Positions 17,723-25,876 are shown, counted from the first letter of the stretch. The stretch is DNA of 64,000 nt from JBFWML01 sp050251635 (GCA_050251635.1 JBFWML010000001.1:1-64000), one strand, 5' to 3'. Numbers and translations are program-made. The notes: generated from the sequence alone by a model not told the origin.

Positions 17723-18074
17723 GCAGGGTGAGGTGTGGTTGGTGGAGTTTTTCCCCAAAGTAGGCAGCGAGATCGCCAAAACCCGCCCGGCAGTTGTGAT
17801 TAGCGACGATCGCATCGGTCGGCTACCCCTAAAAACCGTTGTTCCCGTGACCGATCACAAACCCGCCCATGATGCCTACCCGTGGATGCTCAAGCTGGAA
17901 CCGACCGCAGCAAATGGGCTAAGCAAGCTCTCCTCAGCAGACTGCTTTCAGGTGAAAAACTTTTCCGATGACCGTTTTGTGAAAAAGCTGGGGGAACTGT
18001 CCGCAAAAACCGTACGCGAAATTCACCGATTGGTTTTGAAGACTTTAAATCCGGGATATGAAATTGAAGATTGA
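17712..18074 (+). CDS. PemK/MazF-family endoribonuclease toxin
   Basis: 120-residue toxin of the MazF fold. The N-terminus KQGEVWLVEFFPKVGSEIAKTRPAVVISDD contains the conserved GEVW and the KTRPAVV strand with the catalytic Arg region, and VVPVTDH and LSSADCFQVK match the later strand with the conserved Ser/Thr. Such enzymes cut mRNA at short motifs and are held inactive by the partner gene just upstream. The start at 17712 lies inside the antitoxin's last codons. Confidence 0.88.
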   Translation: MTIKQGEVWLVEFFPKVGSEIAKTRPAVVISDDRIGRLPLKTVVPVTDHKPAHDAYPWMLKLEPTAANGLSKLSSADCFQVKNFSDDRFVKKLGELSAKTVREIHRLVLKTLNPGYEIED

Positions 18075-18106
18075 TACTCTCAGCTCGGACACAAAAGGGG
18101 AACACA

Positions 18107-18604
18107 ATGGATGAAGTAGTTTTAGGATTCTCGGGGGTTTTTGTTGGTGCTGCGGTAAGTATTGTTACAACATGGATCATGGCAAAGAATAATCGTTCAC
18201 TACAAGCGTCTGACTTTGCCAACCAGAAGACTGAAAGACAACGTGAGTTCCAAAGAAAAACACTACTAGAGCTTCAAGATGTCGCTAACGAACTCGATCG
18301 CTCAGTAGGTCTAACTTTTCGTGCGGACCATCAATTCTACAAAGAGAACAAAGAATGGGGGAAGGGTTTGATCCCCGAAGGACTTTCGGAGAAGGATCGC
18401 TTGAACCGCGTCCGTTTTCTAACCCTAGTCGAACGTGTTAGCGATGACAAGCTCCGTACAAGGCTCAAAGAATTTAATAAGTTGCTTTTAAACATCCAAA
18501 GGGCCAAGACCTATGATGAAGCACTGGCACATCTAAAAGAAGCAACTCAAGAATCTGGAGCAACAAGGGAATACATGGGTGAGGTTCTAAGATCACAATA
18601 CTAA
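18107..18604 (+). CDS. hypothetical membrane-anchored helical protein
   Basis: 165 residues, not recognised. One N-terminal membrane helix (about 3-22, VVLGFSGVFVGAAVSIVTTWI) is followed by a short MAKNNRS link and a charged, helical cytosolic part with possible coiled coil (residues 35-60 and 100-155). Start chosen at the ATG after AGGGGA. The gene begins 32 bases after the toxin stop. Its A+T-rich codon use is clearly unlike that of its neighbours, which suggests recent transfer along with the toxin-antitoxin pair. Confidence 0.72.
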   Translation: MDEVVLGFSGVFVGAAVSIVTTWIMAKNNRSLQASDFANQKTERQREFQRKTLLELQDVANELDRSVGLTFRADHQFYKENKEWGKGLIPEGLSEKDRLNRVRFLTLVERVSDDKLRTRLKEFNKLLLNIQRAKTYDEALAHLKEATQESGATREYMGEVLRSQY

Positions 18605-18625
18605 ATGATTTTATATATTAAGAGG

Positions 18626-18717
18626 TGGCGGACAGGGAGGGATTCGAACCCTCGATACCCGATAAAGGATATGCGTCCTTAGCAGGGACGTGGTTTCAGC
18701 CACTCACCCACCTGTCC
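18626..18717 (-). tRNA. tRNA-Ser (anticodon GCU)
   Basis: Minus-strand cloverleaf with acceptor stem GGACAGG/CCTGTCC, a long variable arm typical of type II tRNA, T-arm GGTTCGAATCC and an encoded CCA at 18626-18628. The anticodon GCT lies at 18681-18683 in the loop CTGCTAA. It reads AGC and AGU serine codons. Confidence 0.96.
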
Positions 18718-18762
18718 GTAAAAGAAGAGTGGGATTTTAACCGCTACTCTTTGAGTTTGGGC

Positions 18763-19449
18763 TTAATTGAGGGCGGCTATCACCGCTTGGGCCGTGGCAC
18801 GGGGATCGGGCGCGCCGTAAACGGGGCGGCCCATGACGATAAAATCCGAAAGCGCCGCCTTAGCTTCCATAGGCGTGGCGGTGCGGTTTTGGTCGTCCGC
18901 CGGGCTATCGGCCAGCCGGATACCCGGCGTGAGGGTGATAAACCGTGCTGCGGTGGCGGCTTTGATTGCGCGGCTTTCGTGGGCGGAGCAGACCACACCG
19001 TCCAGCCCCGCCGCGTAAACATTGCGGGCCATCTGCTCGGCCACGGCGGCCAGCGGCGCGTGGTAGATGCCCTCAAACTCCGCCGGGGCAAAGCTGGTGA
19101 GCGCCGTGACGCCCAGCACGATCGGGCGGTTTTTGTGCTTAGCCAGCCGATCGGCCACGGTTTGCATGGCGGTCGGCCCGGCGCTGGCGTGAACGTTCAC
19201 CATCGCTACGCCGCGATCGGCCACCGCTTCGGCGGCATCAGCCATCGTTTTGGGAATATCGTGGAGTTTGAGATCAAGAAAGATCGGCTGGCCACCGCCC
19301 GCCTTTTGCACCTGCTCCACAAAGCCCCAACCGCCGCGGATAAAGCTGCGCAGACCGATTTTGAGCCACAGGTCAAGGCCGCTAAGCTGCTCGACCAGCG
19401 CCAGATTTTCTTGGTCGCTGGCCAAATCCAGCGCGACGCAAAGCTTCAT
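18763..19449 (-). CDS. pyrF: orotidine 5'-phosphate decarboxylase
   Basis: 228-residue TIM-barrel enzyme converting OMP to UMP in pyrimidine synthesis. It has VALDLAS at the N-terminus, the catalytic LDLKLHDIPKTM (Lys-Asp network), VNVHASAG and the C-terminal phosphate-binding IVMGRPVYGAPDP. The start overlaps the nusB stop by four bases. The ribH-nusB-pyrF order is shared with many Campylobacterota. Confidence 0.96.
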   Translation of the reverse strand: MKLCVALDLASDQENLALVEQLSGLDLWLKIGLRSFIRGGWGFVEQVQKAGGGQPIFLDLKLHDIPKTMADAAEAVADRGVAMVNVHASAGPTAMQTVADRLAKHKNRPIVLGVTALTSFAPAEFEGIYHAPLAAVAEQMARNVYAAGLDGVVCSAHESRAIKAATAARFITLTPGIRLADSPADDQNRTATPMEAKAALSDFIVMGRPVYGAPDPRATAQAVIAALN

Positions 19450-19862
19450 GAGGCTTTTTTAATGCTTTTGCGGATCGATTCCAGTACGCCGTTGATCAGC
19501 TTGGGCGCTTGATCATCCGCCATCTCCTTGGCGATCTCGATCGCTTCGTTAATGACAATGGGCTGATCGGTTTGCGTGTGCAGCAGTTCGTACACCGCCA
19601 AGCGCAAAATGGCGCGCTCGACGCGGCCAAGGCGCTCAAAACTCCAGCCCTCCACCAGCTTGCCGCTGATAACGGGGTCGAGTTCGGCCAGCTTGCCGTG
19701 CGCTCCTTGGAACAGCTCGATCGCAAAGTCGCGGTGCTTGCCCTTAAGCTTGCTCTCTTCTAAAAACAGGTCGGTATTGGCGGCGACGCGCTCATTGCCC
19801 ACATCGTAGGCGTAGAGCATCCCGATAGCCGCTTGGCGGGCTTGACGGCGCGCGCTGGACAC
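19446..19862 (-). CDS. nusB: transcription antitermination factor NusB
   Basis: 138-residue all-helical protein that binds BoxA RNA with NusE in rRNA antitermination. It shows the conserved RRQARQAAIGMLYAYD, then WSFERLGRVERAILRLAVYELL, VINEAIEIAKEMADDQAPKLINGVLESI. The start codon is GTG at 19862 and shares one base with the ribH stop (TAG), so the two are tightly coupled. Confidence 0.95.
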   Translation of the reverse strand: MSSARRQARQAAIGMLYAYDVGNERVAANTDLFLEESKLKGKHRDFAIELFQGAHGKLAELDPVISGKLVEGWSFERLGRVERAILRLAVYELLHTQTDQPIVINEAIEIAKEMADDQAPKLINGVLESIRKSIKKAS

Positions 19863-20332
19863 TAGAGCGACTCCATCGTGCTATACAGGCTCATCATTTC
19901 GATCAGCCCGGTCATCGCCTCAAAGCCCTTGTTGCCCGCTTTGCTGCCCGCACGCTCGATCGCTTGCTCGATCGTATCGGTCGTCAGCACGCCGAAGGTA
20001 ACAGGCTTGAGGGATTCCATGGCCGCGCTGGCGATACCCTTGGTGGTTTCGGCCGAAACGTAGTCAAAGTGCGGGGTGGAGCCGCGAATCACCGCGCCCA
20101 CGCAAGCAATACCGTCGTAGCGGTTCAGTTTGAGCGCTTTTTTGAGCGCCATGGGAATTTCAAAGGCGCCGGGCACCAAGATCAGATCGAGGTTCTTCTC
20201 CTCGCCGCCGTGACGGATAAAGCTATCCTTTGCGCCCTCAACCAGCCGATCGGTGATGATGTGATTAAACCGCGCGGCGATCACCGCGACTTTGGCCCCT
20301 TTTTTTAGGCTCAGCGTTCCTTCGATCACCAT
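19862..20332 (-). CDS. ribH: 6,7-dimethyl-8-ribityllumazine synthase
   Basis: 156-residue lumazine synthase, penultimate enzyme of riboflavin synthesis, which forms icosahedral or pentameric assemblies. Visible family motifs are VIAARFNHIITDRLVEGA, LVPGAFEIPMALKKAL, CVGAVIRGSTPHFDYVSAE (catalytic His region) and FGVLTTDTIEQAIERAGSKAGNKG. It is the first gene of the ribH-nusB-pyrF unit; no strong promoter was identified in the short upstream gap. Confidence 0.96.
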   Translation of the reverse strand: MVIEGTLSLKKGAKVAVIAARFNHIITDRLVEGAKDSFIRHGGEEKNLDLILVPGAFEIPMALKKALKLNRYDGIACVGAVIRGSTPHFDYVSAETTKGIASAAMESLKPVTFGVLTTDTIEQAIERAGSKAGNKGFEAMTGLIEMMSLYSTMESL

Positions 20333-20386
20333 GGCACACTCCTTGACGGCACTTTAATTAGAGGCGCGATTTTGCCACAACCGCAC

Positions 20387-21016
20387 TTAGCGCATACCGT
20401 CAAAGGGGATAGGCCGCACATTGCCCGGACGCAGCGTCGCGCCGGGCAGTTCGGTATTTTTCAGCACCGCCGATTGCAGATTGGTCCGGGTAATTTCGGC
20501 CCACCTAAAGGAAGCGCCGCTCAAGTCGGCATTGCGCAAGGCGGCTTGATCGATCACCGCCCACCACAGGGTCGCGCCGCTGAGATTGGCCTCCGTCAGA
20601 TTCACGGTGCGCATCACGGTGCGATCCAGCCGCGCGCCGCTGAGATTCGCGCCGGAAAAGTCGCTTACCAGAAACTCGCCGCGCAGCAAATCGGCCTTGG
20701 ACAGATTGGCCCCGGAAAGATCGGTGCTGATGAGATCGATATTGTGCATCACCGCGCCGGAAAGATTGGCCCCCTGCAGATTGCCGTCCACGATCCGCGC
20801 CAGTCTTAAAACCGCGCCGGAAAGATCGGCGCCGGAAAGATTGGTGCCGTTAAAATAGGTGCGAAAAAGCGTCGCGCCCCGCAGATCGATGCCGCTTAAA
20901 TCCACGGCGCCAAAGCTGTAATGGCTCAAATCCGCGCCCCGGCAATCGGCCTTGGGCGCAGGGGTGCAGGCAAAAACCCAAAGGGCCGCACACAGCCACC
21001 ACACAATAATTTTCAT
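20387..21016 (-). CDS. pentapeptide-repeat lipoprotein
   Basis: 209 residues. The N-terminus MKIIVWWLCAALWVFAC is a signal peptide ending in a likely lipobox (VFAC, Cys17). From residue 24 to about 195 the protein is built of tandem A(D/N)LS-x-type pentapeptides (ADLSH, VDLSG, IDLRG, ANLSG and similar), which fold as a right-handed quadrilateral beta-helix. Partner and role are unknown; an envelope scaffold is inferred. An AGGAGG precedes the ATG. It diverges from the peroxidase gene with only 27 bases between start codons. Confidence 0.88.
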   Translation of the reverse strand: MKIIVWWLCAALWVFACTPAPKADCRGADLSHYSFGAVDLSGIDLRGATLFRTYFNGTNLSGADLSGAVLRLARIVDGNLQGANLSGAVMHNIDLISTDLSGANLSKADLLRGEFLVSDFSGANLSGARLDRTVMRTVNLTEANLSGATLWWAVIDQAALRNADLSGASFRWAEITRTNLQSAVLKNTELPGATLRPGNVRPIPFDGMR

Positions 21017-21043
21017 AAACTCCTCCTATTTAAAGGGGCTTGC

Positions 21044-22066
21044 ATGAAGAAGATTTTACTGCTGCTTTGTGTAACGGGCGTATTGATGGCCGAAAGCCTG
21101 ATCGAGGCGGCCAAAAGAGCGGGGCTGGAAGCGATCCCGCGCGATGAGGCGAAGCTGCTGGCCTTGGTGGAACACAAGGACAACCCGCTCACCCCGGCCA
21201 AAATCGAGCTGGGGAAAATGCTCTTTTTTGAGCCGCGCCTGTCCAAAAGCGGCCTCATTAGCTGCGCCACCTGCCACAATTTGGGCTTGGGCGGCGCGGA
21301 CGGGCTGAGCGTGGCGATCGGGCACGGCTGGACGGCCAATCCCTTGGGGCTTAACACCCCCACCGTCTATAACGCCGCGCTGTTTACCGCGCAGTTTTGG
21401 GACGGGCGCAGTCCGCATCTGGCCGATCAGGCCAAAGGGCCGATGGTCGCGCCGCCGGAGATGGCGGTCGATCCGTCCGAGGCGGTTGCCAGAATCCGGA
21501 GTATTCCCGAATATGTCCGCCGTTTTGACGAAGCGTTCCGGGGCGAAAAAGCGCCCCTCCATTTCGACAATATCGCCAAGGCGATCGCCGCCTTTGAAGC
21601 CACGCTCATTACCCCCAGCCGTTTTGACGACTTTCTGCACGGCAACGAGCGCGCACTCAGCGCCGCCGAAAAAAAGGGGTTGTCCATTTTTCTGGAGAAG
21701 GGCTGCACCGTCTGCCACAACGGCGTAGGAATCGGCGGCGGCAGCATGCAGCACTTTCCCGCGCAGGGCAAGTTCCGTTACGCCCATGTGGGCAGTTTCA
21801 CGGGCGATATTTACGGGCGGGTGCGGGTGCCCAGCCTGCGCAACGTCACCCTGACCGCTCCCTATTTTCACAACGGCAGCACCTGGTCGCTGCAAGAAGC
21901 GGTCATGATTATGGGTGAGGCACAGCTGACGGTCTTTGTCACCCCCGACGATGCGGCCAATCTGGCGGTTTTTCTCAAATCCCTCGAAGGGCGTCAACCG
22001 CAAATTGTCTATCCGCAACTGCCCCGATCGACCGCTCAAACGCCAAAACCGGAACCCTATGAATAG
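21044..22066 (+). CDS. diheme cytochrome c peroxidase (paralogue 1)
   Basis: 340-residue periplasmic enzyme reducing hydrogen peroxide with electrons from cytochrome c. A signal peptide (MKKILLLLCVTGVLMA) is followed by heme sites SCATCHNLG and CTVCHNGVG. FWDGRSPHLADQA and VPSLRNVTLTAPYFHNG are the conserved bacterial CcpA/MauG-family segments. Start at 21044 follows AAAGGGG; an open frame upstream overlaps the divergent gene and is not used. It is followed by a second, similar peroxidase gene 113 bases later. Confidence 0.93.
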   Translation: MKKILLLLCVTGVLMAESLIEAAKRAGLEAIPRDEAKLLALVEHKDNPLTPAKIELGKMLFFEPRLSKSGLISCATCHNLGLGGADGLSVAIGHGWTANPLGLNTPTVYNAALFTAQFWDGRSPHLADQAKGPMVAPPEMAVDPSEAVARIRSIPEYVRRFDEAFRGEKAPLHFDNIAKAIAAFEATLITPSRFDDFLHGNERALSAAEKKGLSIFLEKGCTVCHNGVGIGGGSMQHFPAQGKFRYAHVGSFTGDIYGRVRVPSLRNVTLTAPYFHNGSTWSLQEAVMIMGEAQLTVFVTPDDAANLAVFLKSLEGRQPQIVYPQLPRSTAQTPKPEPYE

Positions 22067-22118
22067 GAGAAAATTTGTCCGATAGAGCTAAAAAAATTTA
22101 ACTAGTAGCTTTAACTCA

Positions 22119-22147
22119 TTGATAAAATTTATTTTTTGCCCTAGGAT
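22119..22147 (+). promoter_or_regulatory. probable sigma-70 promoter of the second peroxidase gene
   Basis: TTGATA at 22119-22124 and TAGGAT at 22142-22147 are spaced by 17 bases in an A+T-rich 113-base gap. It would give a short leader before the AAGGAG ribosome site of the gene at 22180, allowing expression independent of the first peroxidase gene. Confidence 0.55.
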
Positions 22148-22179
22148 GGGGGTTCTTCAAACCCACACAAGGAGCATCC

Positions 22180-23220
22180 ATGAAACGGATCGTTGCCCTT
22201 TCTGCAGCGCTGGTTACCGCCGCTTCCCTTCACGCGTCGGCTGACTTGGTCAAAGCGGCCAAAGAGGCCGGCATGGCCCCTATCCCCAACAAGCAGTCCG
22301 AGCTGAATAAGCTCGTCAGCACCAAAGAGAACCCCATCACCGCCGAAAAGATCGAGCTGGGCAAAAAGCTCTATTTTGACCCCCGCCTCTCGCTCAGCGG
22401 CATTATCAGCTGTAACACCTGCCACAACTTGGGTCTGGGCGGCGTGGACGGCGTACCGACCTCGATCGGTCACCAGTGGATGGCCAACCCCCACCACCTC
22501 AACGCCCCCACCGTTTATAACGCCGTGTTCAACACCGCGCAGTTCTGGGACGGCCGCAGCGCGCATCTGGCCGATCAGGCCATGGGCCCCATTCAGGCGA
22601 TCCCTGAAATGGCGCTCTCTCCCGAAGCGGCGGAAAAACGTCTCGCCTCCATCCCCGCCTATGTGGACGAGTTCAAAAAAGCCTTCAAGGGCGAAAAGAA
22701 CCCCGTAACCTTCACCAACGTGGGCAAAGCGATCGGCGCCTTTGAGGCCACGCTAGTCACCCCCAGCCGCTTTGACGACTTTATGCATGGCGATTACAAA
22801 GCGCTGTCCAAAGAGGAGCAAAAGGGCCTGAAAACCTTTATCGACAAGGGTTGCGCCAGCTGCCACAACGGCGTCGGTATCGGCGGCAGCAGCATGCAGA
22901 TGTTCCCGCTGCTGAACGAATACAAATACGCCAACCTCGGCGACTTTAAGGGCGACGCCGAAGGCCGCGTGCGCGTGCCGACCCTGCGCAACATCACCGA
23001 AACCGCGCCCTATTTCCACAACGGCGCAACGTGGGATCTCGAAGAGTCCGTGGCGATCATGGCCAACACCCAGCTGGGTCAAAACCTGAAAAAAGACGAA
23101 ATCCACTCGATCACCGTCTTCTTGCAGGCGCTTGAGGGCCGCAAGCCGGAAGTGGTTTATCCCCAGCTTCCCGCTTCAACCGCCAAAACCCCCAAACCCG
23201 AACCGATGGCCAAGCCCTAA
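22180..23220 (+). CDS. diheme cytochrome c peroxidase (paralogue 2)
   Basis: 346-residue periplasmic peroxidase with signal peptide MKRIVALSAALVTAASLHA and heme motifs CNTCHNLG and CASCHNGVG. It is a tandem paralogue of the gene at 21044, sharing FWDGRSAHLADQAMGPI, FEATLVTPSRFDDFMHG and the C-terminal VYPQLPASTAKTPKPEP. Its codon choice is markedly more regular and C-ending than in the first copy, and it has its own promoter, a strong ribosome site and a terminator, so this is probably the abundant form. Confidence 0.94.
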   Translation: MKRIVALSAALVTAASLHASADLVKAAKEAGMAPIPNKQSELNKLVSTKENPITAEKIELGKKLYFDPRLSLSGIISCNTCHNLGLGGVDGVPTSIGHQWMANPHHLNAPTVYNAVFNTAQFWDGRSAHLADQAMGPIQAIPEMALSPEAAEKRLASIPAYVDEFKKAFKGEKNPVTFTNVGKAIGAFEATLVTPSRFDDFMHGDYKALSKEEQKGLKTFIDKGCASCHNGVGIGGSSMQMFPLLNEYKYANLGDFKGDAEGRVRVPTLRNITETAPYFHNGATWDLEESVAIMANTQLGQNLKKDEIHSITVFLQALEGRKPEVVYPQLPASTAKTPKPEPMAKP

Positions 23221-23236
23221 GGTTTGAGCCTCTTTG

Positions 23237-23254
23237 CCCCCGGTTTTCCGGGGG
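23237..23254. terminator. bidirectional rho-independent terminator
   Basis: Stem CCCCCGG / CCGGGGG with a TTTT loop, followed by a T-containing run on the plus strand and lying between convergent genes (peroxidase ends at 23220, hsp20 ends at 23260). It can serve both directions, although the U-tract is short. Confidence 0.7.
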
Positions 23255-23259
23255 TTTGC

Positions 23260-23673
23260 TTACTGAATGCTAATCTGCTTTGCGCCCTTGGGCTGCGTTT
23301 TGGGCAGCTTAATGGTTAACACCCCGTTTTTATACCCCGCTTCGATCGCGTCGGCATCGGTGTTTTCCGGCAGGCTAAAGCGGCGCTCAAAGCGTCCGTA
23401 GCGGCTTTCAAGCCGGTAATAATCCTCCTCTTTGGTCTCTTTTTCATATTTGCGTTCGCCGCTGACGGAAAGAACGTTTTCCTTCACGTCCACCGCGATC
23501 GCCTCTTTATCCACACCGGGCAGATCGATCTGGATGAAATACGCCTCGGCGCTTTCGCGGGTGTTGACCGCCGGAGAGAAGGAGGAGAGATTGGGCGCAA
23601 CGCCGCTCGAACTGCTCAGCGCCTCCAAGTGGCGCTGAATCTCGCGGAAGGGATCGAACTTTTGCAATGTCAT
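23260..23673 (-). CDS. Hsp20/alpha-crystallin small heat shock protein
   Basis: 137-residue ATP-independent chaperone. The N-terminal FDPFREIQRHLEAL is followed by the alpha-crystallin domain from about residue 38 (AYFIQIDLPGVDKEAIAVDVKENVLSVSGERK) to the GVLTIKLPK motif, with a C-terminal I-S-I tail that acts as the oligomerisation anchor. The ATG at 23673 follows AGGAGC and is preferred to a frame extending through the operator. Control by HrcA is expected from the CIRCE element upstream. Confidence 0.93.
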   Translation of the reverse strand: MTLQKFDPFREIQRHLEALSSSSGVAPNLSSFSPAVNTRESAEAYFIQIDLPGVDKEAIAVDVKENVLSVSGERKYEKETKEEDYYRLESRYGRFERRFSLPENTDADAIEAGYKNGVLTIKLPKTQPKGAKQISIQ

Positions 23674-23696
23674 GGGTCGCTCCTTGACCGATTGAT

Positions 23697-23723
23697 TTAG
23701 CACTCTACTAAACCAAGTGCTAA
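23697..23723 (-). promoter_or_regulatory. CIRCE operator (HrcA binding site)
   Basis: TTAGCACTC-N9-AAGTGCTAA matches the CIRCE inverted repeat TTAGCACTC-N9-GAGTGCTAA with one mismatch. It lies between the -10 box and the hsp20 start codon, the usual place for HrcA repression of heat shock genes. Confidence 0.85.
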
Positions 23724-23727
23724 CGCA

Positions 23728-23757
23728 ACTATAAAACATTGAGCGTTATGTTGTCAA
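23728..23757 (-). promoter_or_regulatory. hsp20 sigma-70 promoter
   Basis: On the minus strand TTGACA (23752-23757) and TATAGT (23728-23733) are separated by 18 bases. The CIRCE operator begins five bases downstream of the -10 box, so bound HrcA would block initiation. Confidence 0.75.
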
Positions 23758-23768
23758 GAGTTCTATTT

Positions 23769-24788
23769 CTAGTTGAGCGCCTTGGGGTTGCTGAGGTTAA
23801 AAACCGGGTGGCTGTACCAGTAAAAACCGCCCCCTTCAAGCGCCGGCGCGGTGCAGTTGATCCGGCTGCGGCCCTGTACCGGCGGCACGGGGGTGGCGGT
23901 TTCGAGCATGGCGATCACCTCATCGCGGTGACTCCAGCGGGTTTGGAGCCGATCGGCGCCATAGAAGCAAGCGACGGCGTTTTCGTTGAACGCGCCGCGC
24001 TCCAGGGTGAGGCTCAGCCGGTAGGGGTTTTTCAGATCCCGGGCCACCGGATCGGCGGGTTCGGCACGGATAACGGGCATGGGGCGGCTATGCACCTTGG
24101 TTTTAAACTCTTCCATCGCGGCAAAACCCGCCGCCATGGGAAAGCGCGTCAGCGCCTGCAAATCGGAAAAGCGCCCAAAGGGGCCGGAGTGCTGGGCAAA
24201 GGCGGCGTAGCCGTTTGCCTTCAAAACGGCGGCCATCTGCTGCGTGTATTCGCCGTAGGGGTAAGCGTAAATCCGGCCGTCGTCGCCCAGCTCCCTGGTT
24301 AAAAGCGCGGCGGCTTTTTTCAGATCGGCCTCGAAATCCTCTTTACCCAGCACAAAGTGGCCGTGGGTGTGGCTGTGGTTGCCAAACTCAAAAAGCCGGG
24401 TTTCCTGAAGCTCGCGCATCTGATCCCAGCTCATATAGGCCTTGTAGCCCCGCTCGATCCCTTCGGTGGTGACGAATACGGTCATGGGAAAACCGTATTT
24501 TTTCAAAAGGGGCGCAGCCTCGGTATAGACCGAAACATAGGCGTCATCGGCGCTGAGGGTGACGCACTTTTCGGGCAGGGGTTTGCCCTCCCTCAGCAGC
24601 CGCGCCGCCTCGCCGGCAAAGATAACGCTAAAGCCGTTTTCCTTGAGATAGCCGAGGTGCGATTCAAACAGTTGCGGCGTCACGCTGGTGGATTTGGGGG
24701 TTTTGTGGCCGAAGTGGTGATACATCAGCCCCACGCAACCCGCGTGCAGCAGGGCAGCCAATGCGCCCAGCAGAACCAGCGCCCTCAT
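23769..24788 (-). CDS. secreted polysaccharide deacetylase (NodB-like)
   Basis: 339-residue exported protein with signal peptide MRALVLLGALAALLHAGC; a lipoprotein is possible through LHAGC. GLMYHHFG and VTLSADDAYVSVYTEAAPLL resemble the NodB metal-binding region (the usual TFDD is SADD here), FGNHSHTHGHF carries the HxxxH zinc ligands, and AYPYGEYTQQM is the conserved PYG motif. It resembles PgaB/YadE-type deacetylases of cell-wall or exopolysaccharide. The ATG at 24788 overlaps the upstream permease stop by four bases. Confidence 0.85.
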   Translation of the reverse strand: MRALVLLGALAALLHAGCVGLMYHHFGHKTPKSTSVTPQLFESHLGYLKENGFSVIFAGEAARLLREGKPLPEKCVTLSADDAYVSVYTEAAPLLKKYGFPMTVFVTTEGIERGYKAYMSWDQMRELQETRLFEFGNHSHTHGHFVLGKEDFEADLKKAAALLTRELGDDGRIYAYPYGEYTQQMAAVLKANGYAAFAQHSGPFGRFSDLQALTRFPMAAGFAAMEEFKTKVHSRPMPVIRAEPADPVARDLKNPYRLSLTLERGAFNENAVACFYGADRLQTRWSHRDEVIAMLETATPVPPVQGRSRINCTAPALEGGGFYWYSHPVFNLSNPKALN

Positions 24789-25876
24789 GCCAGCCCCCCT
24801 TGCACGTCGGCCTCGTGGCTGACCTCTTCGATCCCGATCGGCCACGCGGTAACGATCGCCTTGATGAAGGTGGCCAGCGGAATGGCGAAGAACACGCCCC
24901 AAAAGCCCCACATCCCGCCAAAAACCAGCACCGCCAGAATGATCGAAACCGGGTGCAGACTGACCGCTTCGGAAAAGAGAATCGGCACCAGCACATTGCC
25001 GTCGAGCGCCTGAATAACCGCGTAGGCCGCCAGCACATAAAAGAAGTAATCCCCCACGCCAAACTGAAAAAAGGCCACCGCCGCCACAGGCAGCGTCGCC
25101 ACCGCCGCGCCGATGTAGGGAATCAGCACCGAAAAACCCACCACGATCGCCAGCAGCGCGGTATAGTCAAGCCCCAAGGCCGCAAAGGTGATATAGGTCA
25201 CCACCGCCACAATGGCAATTTCGATCCCCTTGCCCCGGATGTAGTTGCCCATCTGACGATCGGTCTCGTGCCAGACGGCGGTTAGAAAGGTGCGCTTTTT
25301 GGGCAGATAATTCAGCACGGTCTGCAGCAGCGCCTGACGATCTTTGAGCAGGAAAAAGATCAGAATCGGCACCAGCACCACATAGATAATCACCCCCACC
25401 AGCGTGGGAATTTGGGCAAAGGAGCCGGCGATCATTTTTTGACCGATATGATTCGCGCCGCTGGTGGCATCGTTGATCCACACGGCGACCTGCTCCGCGG
25501 AAAACAGATTGGGATAGCGCTGCGGCAGGGTTTGGGCCAGGGCTTTCAGCTGGGCGATCATGCCGGGAATTTCGTAAAGCAGGTTGACCCCCTGATGCCA
25601 AACCAGCGGCAGCACCAGCAGCAGCACCGCCAGCAGCCCGCCCATAAACAGGCCAAAGGCGATCATCACCGCCCAAAAGGGCCGCACGCCCCGCGCGCTC
25701 AGCGACGATACAATCCCTTGAAGCATATAGGCAAACACCAGCGCCGTCAAAAAGGGTGCAAGGGTTCCGCCCAGCCAAAACAGCGTCAGCATCGCGCCCA
25801 GCAGCAGCAGGACGAAAATTGCCGCCTCTTCATCCACAAAATATTTCTTATACCACTTTTGGACTAATCCGGTCAT
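24785..25876 (-). CDS. AI-2E family (PerM/YhhT-type) membrane transporter
   Basis: 363-residue integral membrane protein with about eight helices and the family's conserved ...VVGFSVLIPYIGAAVATLPV... and NVLVPILFSEAVSLHPVSIILAVLVFGGMWGFWGVFFAIPLATFIKA segments. Members export signals or ions (for example Na+/H+); the substrate here is unknown. It is translated into the deacetylase gene through a four-base overlap, so a joint envelope role is possible. Confidence 0.87.
   Translation of the reverse strand: MTGLVQKWYKKYFVDEEAAIFVLLLLGAMLTLFWLGGTLAPFLTALVFAYMLQGIVSSLSARGVRPFWAVMIAFGLFMGGLLAVLLLVLPLVWHQGVNLLYEIPGMIAQLKALAQTLPQRYPNLFSAEQVAVWINDATSGANHIGQKMIAGSFAQIPTLVGVIIYVVLVPILIFFLLKDRQALLQTVLNYLPKKRTFLTAVWHETDRQMGNYIRGKGIEIAIVAVVTYITFAALGLDYTALLAIVVGFSVLIPYIGAAVATLPVAAVAFFQFGVGDYFFYVLAAYAVIQALDGNVLVPILFSEAVSLHPVSIILAVLVFGGMWGFWGVFFAIPLATFIKAIVTAWPIGIEEVSHEADVQGGLA

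Noticed and set aside
20460..20960. Repeated GCCGGAAAGAT-like DNA units that look like a tandem repeat array
   Set aside because: They encode the pentapeptide repeats of the lipoprotein, so the periodicity is protein-level and not a CRISPR or DNA repeat.
22084..22117. AGCTA/TAGCT inverted repeat after the first peroxidase gene
   Set aside because: Arms are only five bases and the loop is long and A+T-rich; too weak to call a terminator or operator.
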